From Paeniglutamicibacter quisquiliarum (GTDB lineage: Bacteria > Actinomycetota > Actinomycetes > Actinomycetales > Micrococcaceae), in contig NZ_JAHRED010000008.1 of assembly GCF_019084045.1 (NCBI RefSeq), positions 62,001 to 126,000 of the forward strand: a DNA stretch of 64,000 nucleotides. The letters are read 5' to 3'. Positions within the stretch are counted from its first letter, which is position 1. The number at the start of each line of letters is the position of its first letter. Under the pieces are notes generated by a model. It made no database searches. It worked only from the letters and a program-made list of their open reading frames with translations, and had not been told where the DNA came from. The position numbers and the translations under genes are program-made. This document shows, piece by piece, positions 10,790 to 18,651 of the stretch.

Positions 10790-10824
10790 GCGGCGTGCCA
10801 TCGGGATTCCCGGTGGCACGCCGC
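10790..10824 (+). terminator. Intrinsic terminator
   Basis: GCGGCGTGCCA (10790-10800) and TGGCACGCCGC (10814-10824) form an 11-bp stem with a 13-base loop, downstream of the small membrane protein gene. Confidence 0.65.
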
Positions 10825-10925
10825 TTCGCCGTTTAACCAGGTCCTTTGGTTCGGTTGCCCCGGGCCATAGGATGGCCGTGGAGGCGTTCGCCTCCATCCC
10901 GTTGCAGATTCAAGGAGTTGTCACC

Positions 10926-11363
10926 ATGGCAGTCACCACCAGAAGCGCAAGCACCGTTTGGACCGGGGACCTGGCTTCCGGGTCGGGGGAAACCACGTTC
11001 GAGACCTCGGGCATCGGCACGTTCCCCGTCACCTGGCGTGCCCGCACCGAGGCGTCCGAGGGCAAGACCAGCCCGGAGGAATTGATCGCCGCGGCCCATG
11101 CATCGTGCTTCTCGATGGCACTGAGCAATATCCTCAAGCAGGCAGGACACGTCGCCGAGAAGCTGGAAACCTCGGCAGAGGTCGACTTCGACACCAGCGA
11201 CGGAGCCAAGATCAGCGGCATCCGGCTGTCGCTGAGCGCCACGATCCCGGGCATCGATGCCGCGGAATTCCAGAAGCACGCAAACGCCGCCAAGGAGGGC
11301 TGCCCGGTCTCCGCCGCACTGGCGGCCGTCCCTTCCATCACCCTTGACGCCCACCTGAACTAA
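10926..11363 (+). CDS. OsmC/Ohr family peroxiredoxin-like protein
   Basis: 145 residues of the OsmC family, thiol peroxidases that reduce organic hydroperoxides. Both family cysteines are present: one in AAHASCFSMALS (about residue 60) and one in KEGCPVSAA (about residue 125); the central SGIRLSLSATIPGIDA strand region also fits. The closest family type is the OsmC rather than the Ohr branch, judged only from these motifs. The start is ATG at 10926 with AAGGAG about nine bases upstream; an upstream in-frame ATG at 10872 lacks a site. A possible -10 TAGGAT is at 10867-10872. Its stop faces the kinase gene across a hairpin. Confidence 0.88.
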   Translation: MAVTTRSASTVWTGDLASGSGETTFETSGIGTFPVTWRARTEASEGKTSPEELIAAAHASCFSMALSNILKQAGHVAEKLETSAEVDFDTSDGAKISGIRLSLSATIPGIDAAEFQKHANAAKEGCPVSAALAAVPSITLDAHLN

Positions 11364-11374
11364 GCTGCCGGACT

Positions 11375-11410
11375 GCCGGTGTGGGCGCCGTGAACTCGGC
11401 CCACACCGGC
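11375..11410. terminator. Bidirectional terminator between convergent osmC-type and kinase genes
   Basis: GCCGGTGTGGGC (11375-11386) and GCCCACACCGGC (11399-11410) are exact complements around a 12-base loop, lying between two convergent stop codons. Confidence 0.75.
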
Positions 11411-11419
11411 CCCCGCGCC

Positions 11420-13033
11420 TCACCGGACCGGCGATACCTGCCACATGCGCCATGCGCCATCCAGGTGCCGCAGGACCATGCGGACCCTCTGGCGTTCGGA
11501 TTCCCTGGCACTCACGATGACGGCTCCCTCGCTGTCCACATAGCGATAGCCTCCCTGAACGCTGGTGGCCTCGATGGCCGCCTCCCCCGGATTGGCTCCG
11601 GGGAGGACGGCAACATCGCTCAGGCGCGTCTCCAGGGCCTCCAGCCGCAGCCCCAGCTTCCGCATGCGTGCCACGACCTTTTCATCCGCTGCAAGCGCCG
11701 GGGAACCCGCCGCATGGACCTTCCCCAATTCCTTGAGGCTTCCGGCCATCAGGCCCCGGTCGCGGCGGGCGGACAAGTCGGCCGCCACCAGCACCAGTTC
11801 TCGGCCCGGATCCGGGGTCGCCTCGGGAGCCGTCGGCATGAGCTGCACAGGAGCTTGCGGCGCCCCTGCCACGGCAGGCTCGTAGGCGTCGTTGAGCGTG
11901 CTGGAAGCCACCGCGGCCAGTGCCACCGCCAACAACCCGAGGGCCACGGCCGCGGCAATGCGGCGATTTCCGCGCTTCAGGCCGTGGATCCGATGTTGCC
12001 TGGCCCAGCGTTCCTCCCCGCCGGGCTCCTGCTTCGGTGACGGCGGCCTTGCATCGCCCTCAAACACGGCCCGGAGCCGCCGCGGCACAGGCCTCCGCTG
12101 GGCCTTGATCTGGGCCTTGCGTTCCTTCAGCATTTCCCTGTCCGCCGCCGAGGGGCTGCCGGCGCGTCGCACCCCGCCCAGAAATCCTGCGGCGGCGGGG
12201 GCTTGCCGGGTGGTGAGCATATGCTTGAGCGCGTCTGGTTCAATCGCAGCGCTCAGCTCAACGGCCTCAGGATCCCCCGCGACAAAGATCCGCTGCCCAA
12301 ACTGGGCCGCACTTGGTCGCCGCTCCGGATCCGGGTCCAGCCCCTGCTCCAGCAATTTAGCGAATTCGTCGTTCACCTCCGGAACCATGGCGCCCAGCGG
12401 AACCCTGCTGTTCGTGGCGTTGGGGGGCCTGCCAGTCAACAGGTACCACGCACAAGCGGCCAGGGAATAGAGATCCCGCGCCGGTTCCAGCCCTCCTGCA
12501 CCCGGGCCTAAAACCGATTCGGGGGCGCGGAATCCCTGGGTGCCGTACTCCCCCGGGGTCTGGCCCACAACACGATGCGTACCGAAGTCCCCAAGTTTTG
12601 GCTTGCCTGCCGCAGTGAAGAGGATGTTGCGCGGGCTCAGGTCGCCGTGGGTCAGCCCCCGTGCGTGCAGGAATGCGAGCGCCTCGGCGATCGGTGCCAT
12701 TACGGTGATGGTTTCCCCCACGTTCAGCGGTCCGCGCACCGACACCACCTGGGCCACGGATCCTGCGGGGCAATATTCCATCAAGATGCCCGGTCCGAGG
12801 GAGGTCTCAAGCAACCCGAACGATTGCACAAGAAACTCGTGCACCAGCTGTAGCGCCTCGGACTCGACGACGCTTTCGGGAGCGTCGCCGCCGAGGATCT
12901 TTACGACCATTTCCTTATGCGTCGTGTTGTCCTCGACGACCCACACGCTGCTGCCCGAGCCCTCATCCAAGTGCCGAAGTACGCGAAATCCATCGATTCG
13001 CGGGAATGGCAATGGCTGTATCTGGGATTCCAT
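11420..13033 (-). CDS. Membrane-anchored Ser/Thr protein kinase
   Basis: 537 residues. An N-terminal eukaryotic-type kinase domain (about 14-260) has a degenerate glycine loop (EGSGSSV, residues 24-30), ATP-binding Lys45, a candidate helix-C Glu (SEALQL), catalytic loop HGDLSPRN (Asp131, Asn136), metal-binding GDFG (Asp149) and APE (residues 170-172), so it should be active. A basic, Pro-rich linker leads to one membrane segment at about 359-377 and an extracytoplasmic domain of about 150 residues without PASTA repeats. The C-terminal end resembles a conserved SnoaL/NTF2-like or lipoprotein fold only vaguely; I do not assign it. The start ATG at 13033 has a TAGAAC 6 bases upstream, suggesting leaderless transcription divergent from lipB. 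Confidence 0.88.
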   Translation of the reverse strand: MESQIQPLPFPRIDGFRVLRHLDEGSGSSVWVVEDNTTHKEMVVKILGGDAPESVVESEALQLVHEFLVQSFGLLETSLGPGILMEYCPAGSVAQVVSVRGPLNVGETITVMAPIAEALAFLHARGLTHGDLSPRNILFTAAGKPKLGDFGTHRVVGQTPGEYGTQGFRAPESVLGPGAGGLEPARDLYSLAACAWYLLTGRPPNATNSRVPLGAMVPEVNDEFAKLLEQGLDPDPERRPSAAQFGQRIFVAGDPEAVELSAAIEPDALKHMLTTRQAPAAAGFLGGVRRAGSPSAADREMLKERKAQIKAQRRPVPRRLRAVFEGDARPPSPKQEPGGEERWARQHRIHGLKRGNRRIAAAVALGLLAVALAAVASSTLNDAYEPAVAGAPQAPVQLMPTAPEATPDPGRELVLVAADLSARRDRGLMAGSLKELGKVHAAGSPALAADEKVVARMRKLGLRLEALETRLSDVAVLPGANPGEAAIEATSVQGGYRYVDSEGAVIVSARESERQRVRMVLRHLDGAWRMWQVSPVR

Positions 13034-13039
13034 GGTTCT

Positions 13040-13045
13040 GTTCTA
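13040..13045 (-). promoter_or_regulatory. Possible -10 box for a leaderless kinase mRNA
   Basis: TAGAAC on the minus strand, six bases before the kinase ATG. It deviates from TAnnnT in the last base, so it is weaker than the others of this kind. Confidence 0.35.
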
Positions 13046-13123
13046 CGCCCAATGCAATTCCCGTGCTCAAGTTATCCACAAGCAACAATGGGTAGCGGAT
13101 TCGAGGGCGCCCCGGGAAGCGCG

Positions 13124-13129
13124 TACTGT
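13124..13129 (+). promoter_or_regulatory. Predicted -10 box for leaderless lipB mRNA
   Basis: TACTGT, then seven bases, then the lipB ATG at 13137. No ribosome site precedes that ATG, so transcription is predicted to begin at the start codon. Confidence 0.55.
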
Positions 13130-13136
13130 TGTCGCC

Positions 13137-13817
13137 ATGACCATCAAATTCGAGCGAATTGGCCATGCCCCCGAGCTGGTCGATTACCGCGTTGCATGGG
13201 ACATGCAGCGCCAGGTACACAATGACGTGACCGAAGGGAATTCGGGGCCCGTTGTTTTCCTCCTGGAACACGCGGCCGTTTACACGGCCGGCCGCAGAAC
13301 GGAACCTGAAGACCTGCCGGTTGACGGCACCCCGGTGATCGATGTCGATCGCGGAGGCAAACTCACCTGGCACGGCCCCGGCCAGTTGGTGGGGTACCCG
13401 ATCGTTCGCCTGTCCGACATGAAGGGCATCCGGGAATACGTCTCGATTCTCGAAGAAGCCCTGATCAACGTCGCAGTTGGCTACGGCATTGCCGCTACCC
13501 GCATCAAGGGCCGCAGCGGTGTGTGGGTTGCCGGGACGGACGGCGGCCAGGATCGCAAGCTTGCCGCGATCGGGATCCGCGTCGACCACGGCGTGACCAT
13601 GCACGGTTTCGCCCTGAACTGCTCCAACGACCTGGCGCCCTACGCACAGATCATCCCCTGCGGAATCACCGACGCCGGCGTCACCAGCATCAGCCTGGAA
13701 ACCGGAACCACCGTCACCCCTGCCGATGTCCTCGACCGCGTTGAGCAGGAGCTGGATGCCTTGTTGAGCCCGATCGTGTCGTTGACAGCTACAATCCCCG
13801 AAGGAGCCCGTTCATGA
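13137..13817 (+). CDS. lipB: Octanoyl-[acyl-carrier-protein]:protein N-octanoyltransferase
   Basis: First step of protein lipoylation: moves octanoate from acyl carrier protein to the lysine of lipoyl domains and of GcvH. 226 residues. Family segments are [13 protein letters not shown] (44-53), [19 protein letters not shown] (71-89), RSGVWV and the catalytic pair in RKLAAIG (Lys141) and LNCSND (Cys162). The start at 13137 is supported by homology and by the -10 placed 7 bases upstream; the open frame continues far upstream without significance. The stop overlaps the lipA start (ATGA), so the two are translationally coupled. Confidence 0.95.
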   Translation: MTIKFERIGHAPELVDYRVAWDMQRQVHNDVTEGNSGPVVFLLEHAAVYTAGRRTEPEDLPVDGTPVIDVDRGGKLTWHGPGQLVGYPIVRLSDMKGIREYVSILEEALINVAVGYGIAATRIKGRSGVWVAGTDGGQDRKLAAIGIRVDHGVTMHGFALNCSNDLAPYAQIIPCGITDAGVTSISLETGTTVTPADVLDRVEQELDALLSPIVSLTATIPEGARS

Positions 13818-14815
13818 GTGCCGCACCCGAAGGTCGCCGCCTGCTGCGCATCGAGCAGCGAAATTCCGAAACACCGGTCGAGCGCAAGCCCGAGTGGATC
13901 AAGGCAAAGATCAACATCGGCCCTGAGTACGTGGGTCTGAAGAAGCTGGTCAAGTCCGAGGGCCTGAACACCGTCTGCGAAGAGGCGGGCTGCCCGAACA
14001 TCTTTGAATGCTGGGAAGACAAGGAAGCAACCTTCCTCATCGGCGGCTCGGAATGCACCCGCCGCTGCGACTTCTGCCAGATCGACACCGGCAAGCCCCA
14101 GCCCATTGACCGCGCCGAACCGTTCAAGGTCGCCATGAGCGTGAAGAAGATGGGCCTGCGCTACGCCACCGTCACCGGCGTTGCCCGCGACGACCTCGCG
14201 GACGAGGGCACCTGGCTCTACGCCGAGACGGTGCGCCGCATCCACCAGCTGAACCCCGGCACCGGCGTGGAGCTGCTGATCCCGGACTTCTCCGGCAAGC
14301 CCGAGCACCTGGACGAGATCGCAGCGGCCGCCCCCGAGGTGTACGCGCACAACCTCGAGACGGTTCCCCGCCTGTTCAAGTCCATCCGCCCCGCGTTCCG
14401 CTACGACCGCTCCCTGGATGTCATCTCGCAGGGCCGTGCCAACGGCATGATCACCAAGTCGAACCTGATCCTCGGCATGGGCGAAACCCGTGAGGAAATC
14501 ACCGAGGCCATCAAGGACCTCGTGGATGCCGGCTGCGACCTGCTGACCATCACCCAGTACCTGCGCCCCACCGAGCGCCACCACCCGGTCGAGCGCTGGG
14601 TCAAGCCGCAGGAATTCGTGGAGCTGCAGCAGGAAGCCGAGGAACTGGGCATCCTGGGCGTCATGAGCGGGCCCCTGGTGCGTTCTTCCTACCGCGCCGG
14701 TCGCCTATGGGCCGCCGCCATGCGCAAGAAGGGCAACGCAATCCCGGAGGCCCTGGCGCACATTGCCAGCTCCGGCGACACCCGCCAGGAGGCTTCTTCG
14801 CTGGTCGGCTCCTAG
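13814..14815 (+). CDS. lipA: Lipoyl synthase
   Basis: Radical-SAM enzyme that inserts two sulfurs into protein-bound octanoate to give lipoate. 333 residues. It has the family-specific auxiliary cluster cysteines (Cys55, Cys60, Cys66 in [12 protein letters not shown]) and the radical-SAM CxxxCxxC (Cys81, Cys85, Cys88 in CTRRCDFC). The C-terminal conserved Arg-Ser-Ser-Tyr-Arg (RSSYRAG) that helps hold the auxiliary cluster is present near residue 293. The start ATG at 13814 has GAAGGAG eight bases upstream and overlaps the end of lipB by 4 bases. It acts on SucB, encoded nearby, among other targets. Confidence 0.97.
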   Translation: MSAAPEGRRLLRIEQRNSETPVERKPEWIKAKINIGPEYVGLKKLVKSEGLNTVCEEAGCPNIFECWEDKEATFLIGGSECTRRCDFCQIDTGKPQPIDRAEPFKVAMSVKKMGLRYATVTGVARDDLADEGTWLYAETVRRIHQLNPGTGVELLIPDFSGKPEHLDEIAAAAPEVYAHNLETVPRLFKSIRPAFRYDRSLDVISQGRANGMITKSNLILGMGETREEITEAIKDLVDAGCDLLTITQYLRPTERHHPVERWVKPQEFVELQQEAEELGILGVMSGPLVRSSYRAGRLWAAAMRKKGNAIPEALAHIASSGDTRQEASSLVGS

Positions 14816-14831
14816 CCGGTTCCGGATCGCG

Positions 14832-14837
14832 TAGAAT
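14832..14837 (+). promoter_or_regulatory. Predicted -10 box for a near-leaderless DUF4191 mRNA
   Basis: TAGAAT is followed by nine bases and the ATG at 14847, only 17 bases after the lipA stop. A transcript would begin within about two bases of the start codon. Confidence 0.5.
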
Positions 14838-14846
14838 TAAACCACT

Positions 14847-15602
14847 ATGGCCAAAAACACCGATAACGCCTCGTCCGAGGCTGCAAGTCCGAAGCGCGGA
14901 CTGTTCTCGCGCAAGCCGAAGGCCGAAAAGGCCAACAAGGAACCGGGCCGGCTGAAACAGCTGGGCCAGGTCTTCCAGATGACCCGCAAGAACGACCCCA
15001 TGGTCGTCTGGCTGATGATCCTGGCTGCCCTCGGCATCCTTGTTGTGGGCCTGATCATTGGCCTGCTGATCAACAACTGGATCACCGCCGTGCTGATCTC
15101 ACTGCCGCTCGCCCTGCTGGCGGCAACCATGATCCTTTCCCGACGTGCCGAAAAGGCTGCCTTCACGCAGCTTGAGGGACGCCCGGGAGCGGCCGGCGCC
15201 GCCATGAGCGTGTTGCGCCGCGGCTGGATCCTGAAGGACGAGCCGGTTGCAGTGAACCCCCGCACCAAGGACCTGGTGTTCATGGGCATTGGCCGCGCAG
15301 GCGTCGTACTTGTCACCGAAGGTCCGAACACCCGTGTTCGGACCCTGGTCGACGCCGAGCGCAAGCGCATGGGTCGCGTGCTTCCCAACGTTCCGATCCA
15401 CGTGATCAACGCCGGAAACGACGAAGGGCAGACCCCGCTTGCCGAGGTCGGCAAGAAGATGAAGAAGCTTCCCAAGTCGATCACCAAGCTGGAGATCAGC
15501 GCCGTCGACAAGCGCTTGAGCACCCTTGGCAGCGCAAAGCTCCCGATTCCGAAGGGCATCGACCCCAACCGGGCCCGTCCGAATCGCAAGCAAATGCGCT
15601 GA
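14847..15602 (+). CDS. DUF4191 membrane protein
   Basis: 251 residues of a family of unknown function that in actinobacteria usually follows lipA. A charged N-terminus (about 50 residues, Lys-rich) precedes two closely spaced membrane helices (about 53-75 and 79-98: VVWLMILAALGILVVGLIIG and AVLISLPLALLAATMILS). A cytoplasmic domain follows with LRRGWILKDEPVAVNPRTKDLVF, VVLVTEGPNTRVRTLVDAER and PKSITKLEISAVDKRL. No enzyme motif is recognised. It has its own -10 box just behind lipA, so it may be transcribed both with lipBA and alone. Confidence 0.85.
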   Translation: MAKNTDNASSEAASPKRGLFSRKPKAEKANKEPGRLKQLGQVFQMTRKNDPMVVWLMILAALGILVVGLIIGLLINNWITAVLISLPLALLAATMILSRRAEKAAFTQLEGRPGAAGAAMSVLRRGWILKDEPVAVNPRTKDLVFMGIGRAGVVLVTEGPNTRVRTLVDAERKRMGRVLPNVPIHVINAGNDEGQTPLAEVGKKMKKLPKSITKLEISAVDKRLSTLGSAKLPIPKGIDPNRARPNRKQMR

Positions 15603-15630
15603 CGCCAGGGCACGAGTACCGTTAACGTAC

Positions 15631-15671
15631 AAGGGCGGGTGTTGGAACCATTGGTTCCAGCACCCGCCCTT
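15631..15671. terminator. Bidirectional terminator between DUF4191 and RDD genes
   Basis: Arms of 20 bases (15631-15650 and 15652-15671) pair with a single G-U wobble; the stem begins AAGGGCGGGTG. It is placed between convergent stops. Confidence 0.75.
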
Positions 15672-15713
15672 GGTTAATGCTGCTGCCCGCTGGGTCAGGA
15701 TGATCCGGACCGA

Positions 15714-16148
15714 TCAGATGCGCACCAGGATCGTCTTGCCGATCCGGTCGTGATAGCCGCGCTGGTCCGAGTCGCTAAACAGGACCGGGATGACCAGGCA
15801 AAGCAGCACGGTGCGCACGACTCCCGTCAGGGGCTTCACCGCAGTGCCGTCCAGGCCCTGGACCTGCATTCCGAAGACGCGATGGCCGATGGAGTGCCCG
15901 GTGATCCCGACAAACAGCATCTGCGTGGCGGCAAAGATGACCAGGTTGGCGGTGGGGTCCGACTTGAAGAAGAACATGGAGATCAACATCGCGATCCCCC
16001 AGTCCACCAACAGTGCCGCGACACGCCGGCCAATGCGGGCGACGGACCCGGGCCCCTTTTCCGGGCGGCCCAATTGCTTGCCTGGCCATTCTTGGTTGCT
16101 CATTTGCGGCGGGCCCTCGAGCCACGAGCCAAAGTCTTTTCTTTCCAC
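15714..16148 (-). CDS. RDD family membrane protein
   Basis: 144 residues. RDD domain (about 35-140) with the family Arg in ARIGRRVAALLVDWGIAML, and LVFGMQVQ-type segment GHRVFGMQVQGLDGT; two or three hydrophobic helices. RDD proteins are small membrane proteins, some implicated in ion or compatible-solute transport; the role here is unknown. The start is GTG at 16148, chosen because TAGGCT lies 6 bases upstream (leaderless) and there is no ribosome site; an internal ATG (residue 16, at 16103) would give a shorter form. It diverges from glnA1. Confidence 0.85.
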   Translation of the reverse strand: MERKDFGSWLEGPPQMSNQEWPGKQLGRPEKGPGSVARIGRRVAALLVDWGIAMLISMFFFKSDPTANLVIFAATQMLFVGITGHSIGHRVFGMQVQGLDGTAVKPLTGVVRTVLLCLVIPVLFSDSDQRGYHDRIGKTILVRI

Positions 16149-16154
16149 TCCCCC

Positions 16155-16160
16155 AGCCTA
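16155..16160 (-). promoter_or_regulatory. Predicted -10 box for leaderless RDD mRNA
   Basis: TAGGCT on the minus strand ends 6 bases before the GTG at 16148. Confidence 0.5.
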
Positions 16161-16285
16161 CCGGGGCAGGTCGCGTCCATCCGCGGCCGGGGACGGGATT
16201 TCGCACGGGGCGCAGACACACCTCGCACAAAGGGCGCATCGAGTGTGATCTAACCGACATCGCATTCGCGGTATTCGCCGCCTAT

Positions 16286-16323
16286 GTAACGTAATGGAAA
16301 CAATAGAGACACAGGAGAGTAAT
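16286..16323 (+). promoter_or_regulatory. GlnR-type operator upstream of glnA1
   Basis: Four half-sites occur at exact 11-base steps: GTAAC (16286), GAAAC (16297), GACAC (16308) and GTAAT (16319), separated by 6-base spacers. This matches the known actinobacterial GlnR pattern gTnAc-n6-GaAAc repeated. Candidate -10 boxes (TAGGGT at 16327 and TAGTGT at about 16335) lie just downstream, so the arrangement suits an activator. Assignment to GlnR is inference from the pattern. Confidence 0.7.
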
Positions 16324-16429
16324 CGCTAGGGTCTAGTGTTGATAACACAGGAAGAAAAACGTTGGCATACGTTTTACGGCACGGCACGCAAGCCGTCACA
16401 GCAGAAATCCCACACAGGAGTCCCTGACC

Positions 16430-17854
16430 ATGTTCAAGAGTCCAGAAGAAGTCATCGCATATATTGCCGAAGAAGACGTCAAGTTCGTTGACATCCGCTT
16501 CACCGACCTTCCCGGCGTCCAGCAGCACTTCAACGTCCCGGCCCGCACCGTCGACGCAGATTTCTTCCTCAACGGCCAGCTCTTCGACGGTTCCTCGATC
16601 GCCGGCTTCGCCGGCATCGCCGACTCGGACATGCAGCTCATCCCCGACGTGACTTCCGGATTCGTTGACCCGTTCCGTCTGGAAAAGACCCTCGCGTTCA
16701 ACTTCTCGATCATCAACCCGCGCACCGGCGATCCGTACCACCGCGACCCGCGCGGTGTGGCAGAGCGTGCCGAGGCCTACCTGTCATCGACCGGCATCGC
16801 CGACACCGCCTTCTTCGCCCCCGAGGCCGAGTTCTTCATCTTTGACAACGTCCAGTACGAGTCCAAGCCGCAGGGTTCCTTCTACAAGGTCGACTCGATC
16901 GAGGCTCCGTGGAACACCGGCAAGAAGGAAGAGGGCGGCAACCAGGGTTACAAGACCCCCTTCAAGGGCGGTTACTTCCCGGTTTCCCCGACCGACAAGC
17001 AGGCCGACCTGCGCGACGCCATCTGCCTGGAACTGGAAGCAGCCGGCCTTGAGGTCGAGCGCAGCCACCACGAGGTCGGCGCAGCCGGCCAGGCCGAGAT
17101 CAACTACAAGTTCAACACGCTGACCCACTCGGCCGATGACATCCTGAAGTTCAAGTACATCGTCAAGAACGTGGCCGATGCCTGGGGTAAGTCCGCAACC
17201 TTCATGCCGAAGCCGATCTTCGGTGACAACGGCTCGGGCATGCACTGCCACCAGTCGCTGTGGGCCAACGGCGTTCCGCTGTTCTACGACGAGAAGGGCT
17301 ACGCCGGCCTGTCCGACACTGCCCGCTGGTACATCGGCGGCCTGCTGAAGCACGCCTCCGCAGTGCTGGCCTTCACCAACCCGACCGTGAACTCCTACCG
17401 CCGCCTGGTCAAGGGCTATGAGGCGCCGGTCAACATGGTGTACTCGCAGGGCAACCGCTCGGCCGGTATCCGCATCCCGATCACCGGTTCGAACCCGAAG
17501 GCCAAGCGCATCGAGTTCCGCGCACCGGATGCCGCTTCCAACCCGTACCTGGCCTTCGCCGCCCAGCTGATGGCAGGCCTCGACGGCATCAAGAACCGCA
17601 TCGAGCCGGCGGACCCGATCGACAAGGACCTCTACGAGCTCCCGGCCGAGGAAGCCAAGGACATCCAGAAGGCCCCGGCGTCGCTGGACGAGGCACTCGA
17701 GGCCCTGGAGAACGACTTCGACTTCCTGCTCGAGGGCGACGTCTTCACCGAGGACCTGATCCGCACCTGGATCGAATACAAGCGCGAAAACGAAATCAAG
17801 CCGCTGTCGCTGCGCCCGAACCCCTACGAGTTCGAGCTGTACTACGGCTGCTAG
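16430..17854 (+). CDS. glnA1: Glutamine synthetase type I (adenylylatable)
   Basis: Dodecameric cytosolic enzyme that makes glutamine from glutamate, ammonium and ATP. 474 residues. Conserved pieces: [17 protein letters not shown] and FDGSSIAGF (N-terminal beta-grasp), [12 protein letters not shown], the ammonium/glutamate loop [21 protein letters not shown] and VNSYRRLV, and NRSAGIRIP. The adenylylation loop [10 protein letters not shown] has Tyr402, the target of GlnE encoded about 2 kb downstream on the other strand. The start ATG at 16430 has AGGAG eight bases upstream. It has a long leader behind a GlnR-type operator and its own terminator, so it should be a nitrogen-responsive single-gene unit. 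Confidence 0.98.
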   Translation: MFKSPEEVIAYIAEEDVKFVDIRFTDLPGVQQHFNVPARTVDADFFLNGQLFDGSSIAGFAGIADSDMQLIPDVTSGFVDPFRLEKTLAFNFSIINPRTGDPYHRDPRGVAERAEAYLSSTGIADTAFFAPEAEFFIFDNVQYESKPQGSFYKVDSIEAPWNTGKKEEGGNQGYKTPFKGGYFPVSPTDKQADLRDAICLELEAAGLEVERSHHEVGAAGQAEINYKFNTLTHSADDILKFKYIVKNVADAWGKSATFMPKPIFGDNGSGMHCHQSLWANGVPLFYDEKGYAGLSDTARWYIGGLLKHASAVLAFTNPTVNSYRRLVKGYEAPVNMVYSQGNRSAGIRIPITGSNPKAKRIEFRAPDAASNPYLAFAAQLMAGLDGIKNRIEPADPIDKDLYELPAEEAKDIQKAPASLDEALEALENDFDFLLEGDVFTEDLIRTWIEYKRENEIKPLSLRPNPYEFELYYGC

Positions 17855-17885
17855 GTAGGGCGCCGGGACGCCCCGGCCCCGATTG

Positions 17886-17945
17886 AAAATGTCCGTGTGG
17901 ACGCCGTTGCTTCATTTTGAAGCTCCGGCCCCGCACGGACATTTT
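17886..17945. terminator. Terminator between glnA1 and the small HTH gene
   Basis: AAAATGTCCGTG (17886-17897) pairs with CACGGACATTTT (17934-17945), followed by TGTTTT. A small inner hairpin (CTTC...GAAG) occupies the loop. Strong on the plus strand and plausible on the minus strand because of the A-rich start. Confidence 0.85.
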
Positions 17946-17972
17946 TGTTTTCCGGGATGGGTCCGGAATCGG

Positions 17973-18176
17973 CTAGGACTTCTTCCCAAAGCGCTGGTGC
18001 ACGGCCTGGCGACTCACGCCCAGGACCAGTGCGATGGCCTCCCAGGAGAAGCCCTCGGCGCGTGCGCGGCGCACCAACACGGATTCCTGCCGCCGGGCGT
18101 CCTGCTGAAGTTCGGCCACCGCGCGCAGGGCGCCCATCGTCCCGCCTTCGCCCTGCTCAAGATTTGTCTTGGTCAT
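17973..18176 (-). CDS. Small helix-turn-helix protein
   Basis: 67 residues. The C-terminal half is a clear helix-turn-helix: EGFSWEAIALVLGVSRQAVHQRF (about 41-63, here split as EGFSWEAIALVLG and VSRQAVHQRF). The N-terminal part is a Gln/Arg-rich helix. Proteins of this kind occur in actinobacteria as tiny regulators, often beside Clp-N-like or cupin genes; the target is unknown. The start ATG at 18176 has AAAGGCAGG upstream; the longer frame to 18440 has no support. Its promoter is overlaid by two palindromes (see 18196-18238), suggesting autoregulation or regulation by a partner. Confidence 0.8.
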   Translation of the reverse strand: MTKTNLEQGEGGTMGALRAVAELQQDARRQESVLVRRARAEGFSWEAIALVLGVSRQAVHQRFGKKS

Positions 18177-18195
18177 CGCACACCTGCCTTTCGGC

Positions 18196-18238
18196 GTCAA
18201 TCTATCTTGACACCAGCACCTCGTCAAGGTTTGTTGAC
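18196..18238 (-). promoter_or_regulatory. Promoter with two GTCAA-N6-TTGAC palindromes
   Basis: On the minus strand TTGACG (18227-18222) and TAGATT (18204-18199) form a -35/-10 pair with a 17-base spacer, ahead of the HTH gene. Two palindromes of the form GTCAA-N6-TTGAC lie at 18196-18211 (covering the -10) and 18223-18238 (covering the -35), 27 bases apart. This looks like a repressor operator; the regulator is not known. Confidence 0.6.
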
Positions 18239-18267
18239 ACGAGCGTTCGGCAGGCGGCAGTCCTCGG

Positions 18268-18597
18268 TCAACCCGCCAGCGAGGTGAGCAGGAAGGCGCT
18301 GTCTTCGGACGCCACGACGTTGTGCATGGCCGCCGGCAGCACGAACAGGCCCCCGTGGGCGATGGCCCGGGAATCGCCCTCCCAGTTGACCACGATGGAT
18401 CCGCGCAGCACCTGCAGGGTCGCCGCCTCGGGCTTTTCATGGTCGTTCAGCGCGGACCCCGCCAGCAGTGTGACCAGCGTGTGGCGCAGGCGTCCGTCAT
18501 TGAGGACCGCAACGGCGCTGCGTCCATTGGTGGAGGCGCCGGCCTTCTCGAATTCCCTGGCGACCAATTGGTCAAGTTCCGCGCTGGTGACGTGCAT
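18268..18597 (-). CDS. Small cupin-domain protein
   Basis: 109 residues with a single cupin-like fold: LRHTLVTLLAGSALNDHEKPEAATLQV (strand region with a His-Glu pair in NDHEKPEA), RGSIVVNWEGDS, then GGLFVLPAAMHNVVASEDSAFLLT with a second His. This matches the small cupin proteins that bind a metal or ligand, but no reaction can be named. The start ATG at 18597 follows GGGTGGGGA by five bases; GTG at 18609 is an alternative. It is upstream of, and on the same strand as, the HTH gene, but the latter has its own promoter. Confidence 0.75.
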   Translation of the reverse strand: MHVTSAELDQLVAREFEKAGASTNGRSAVAVLNDGRLRHTLVTLLAGSALNDHEKPEAATLQVLRGSIVVNWEGDSRAIAHGGLFVLPAAMHNVVASEDSAFLLTSLAG

Positions 18598-18651
18598 GGA
18601 AATCCCCACCCTTTCAATGACAACTAGCTGGCCCCGACTGGTTCCACCAGA

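Noticed and set aside
17973-18440. 155-codon version of the small HTH gene
   Set aside because: The extension overlaps the promoter and its palindromes; the 67-residue start has a ribosome site.
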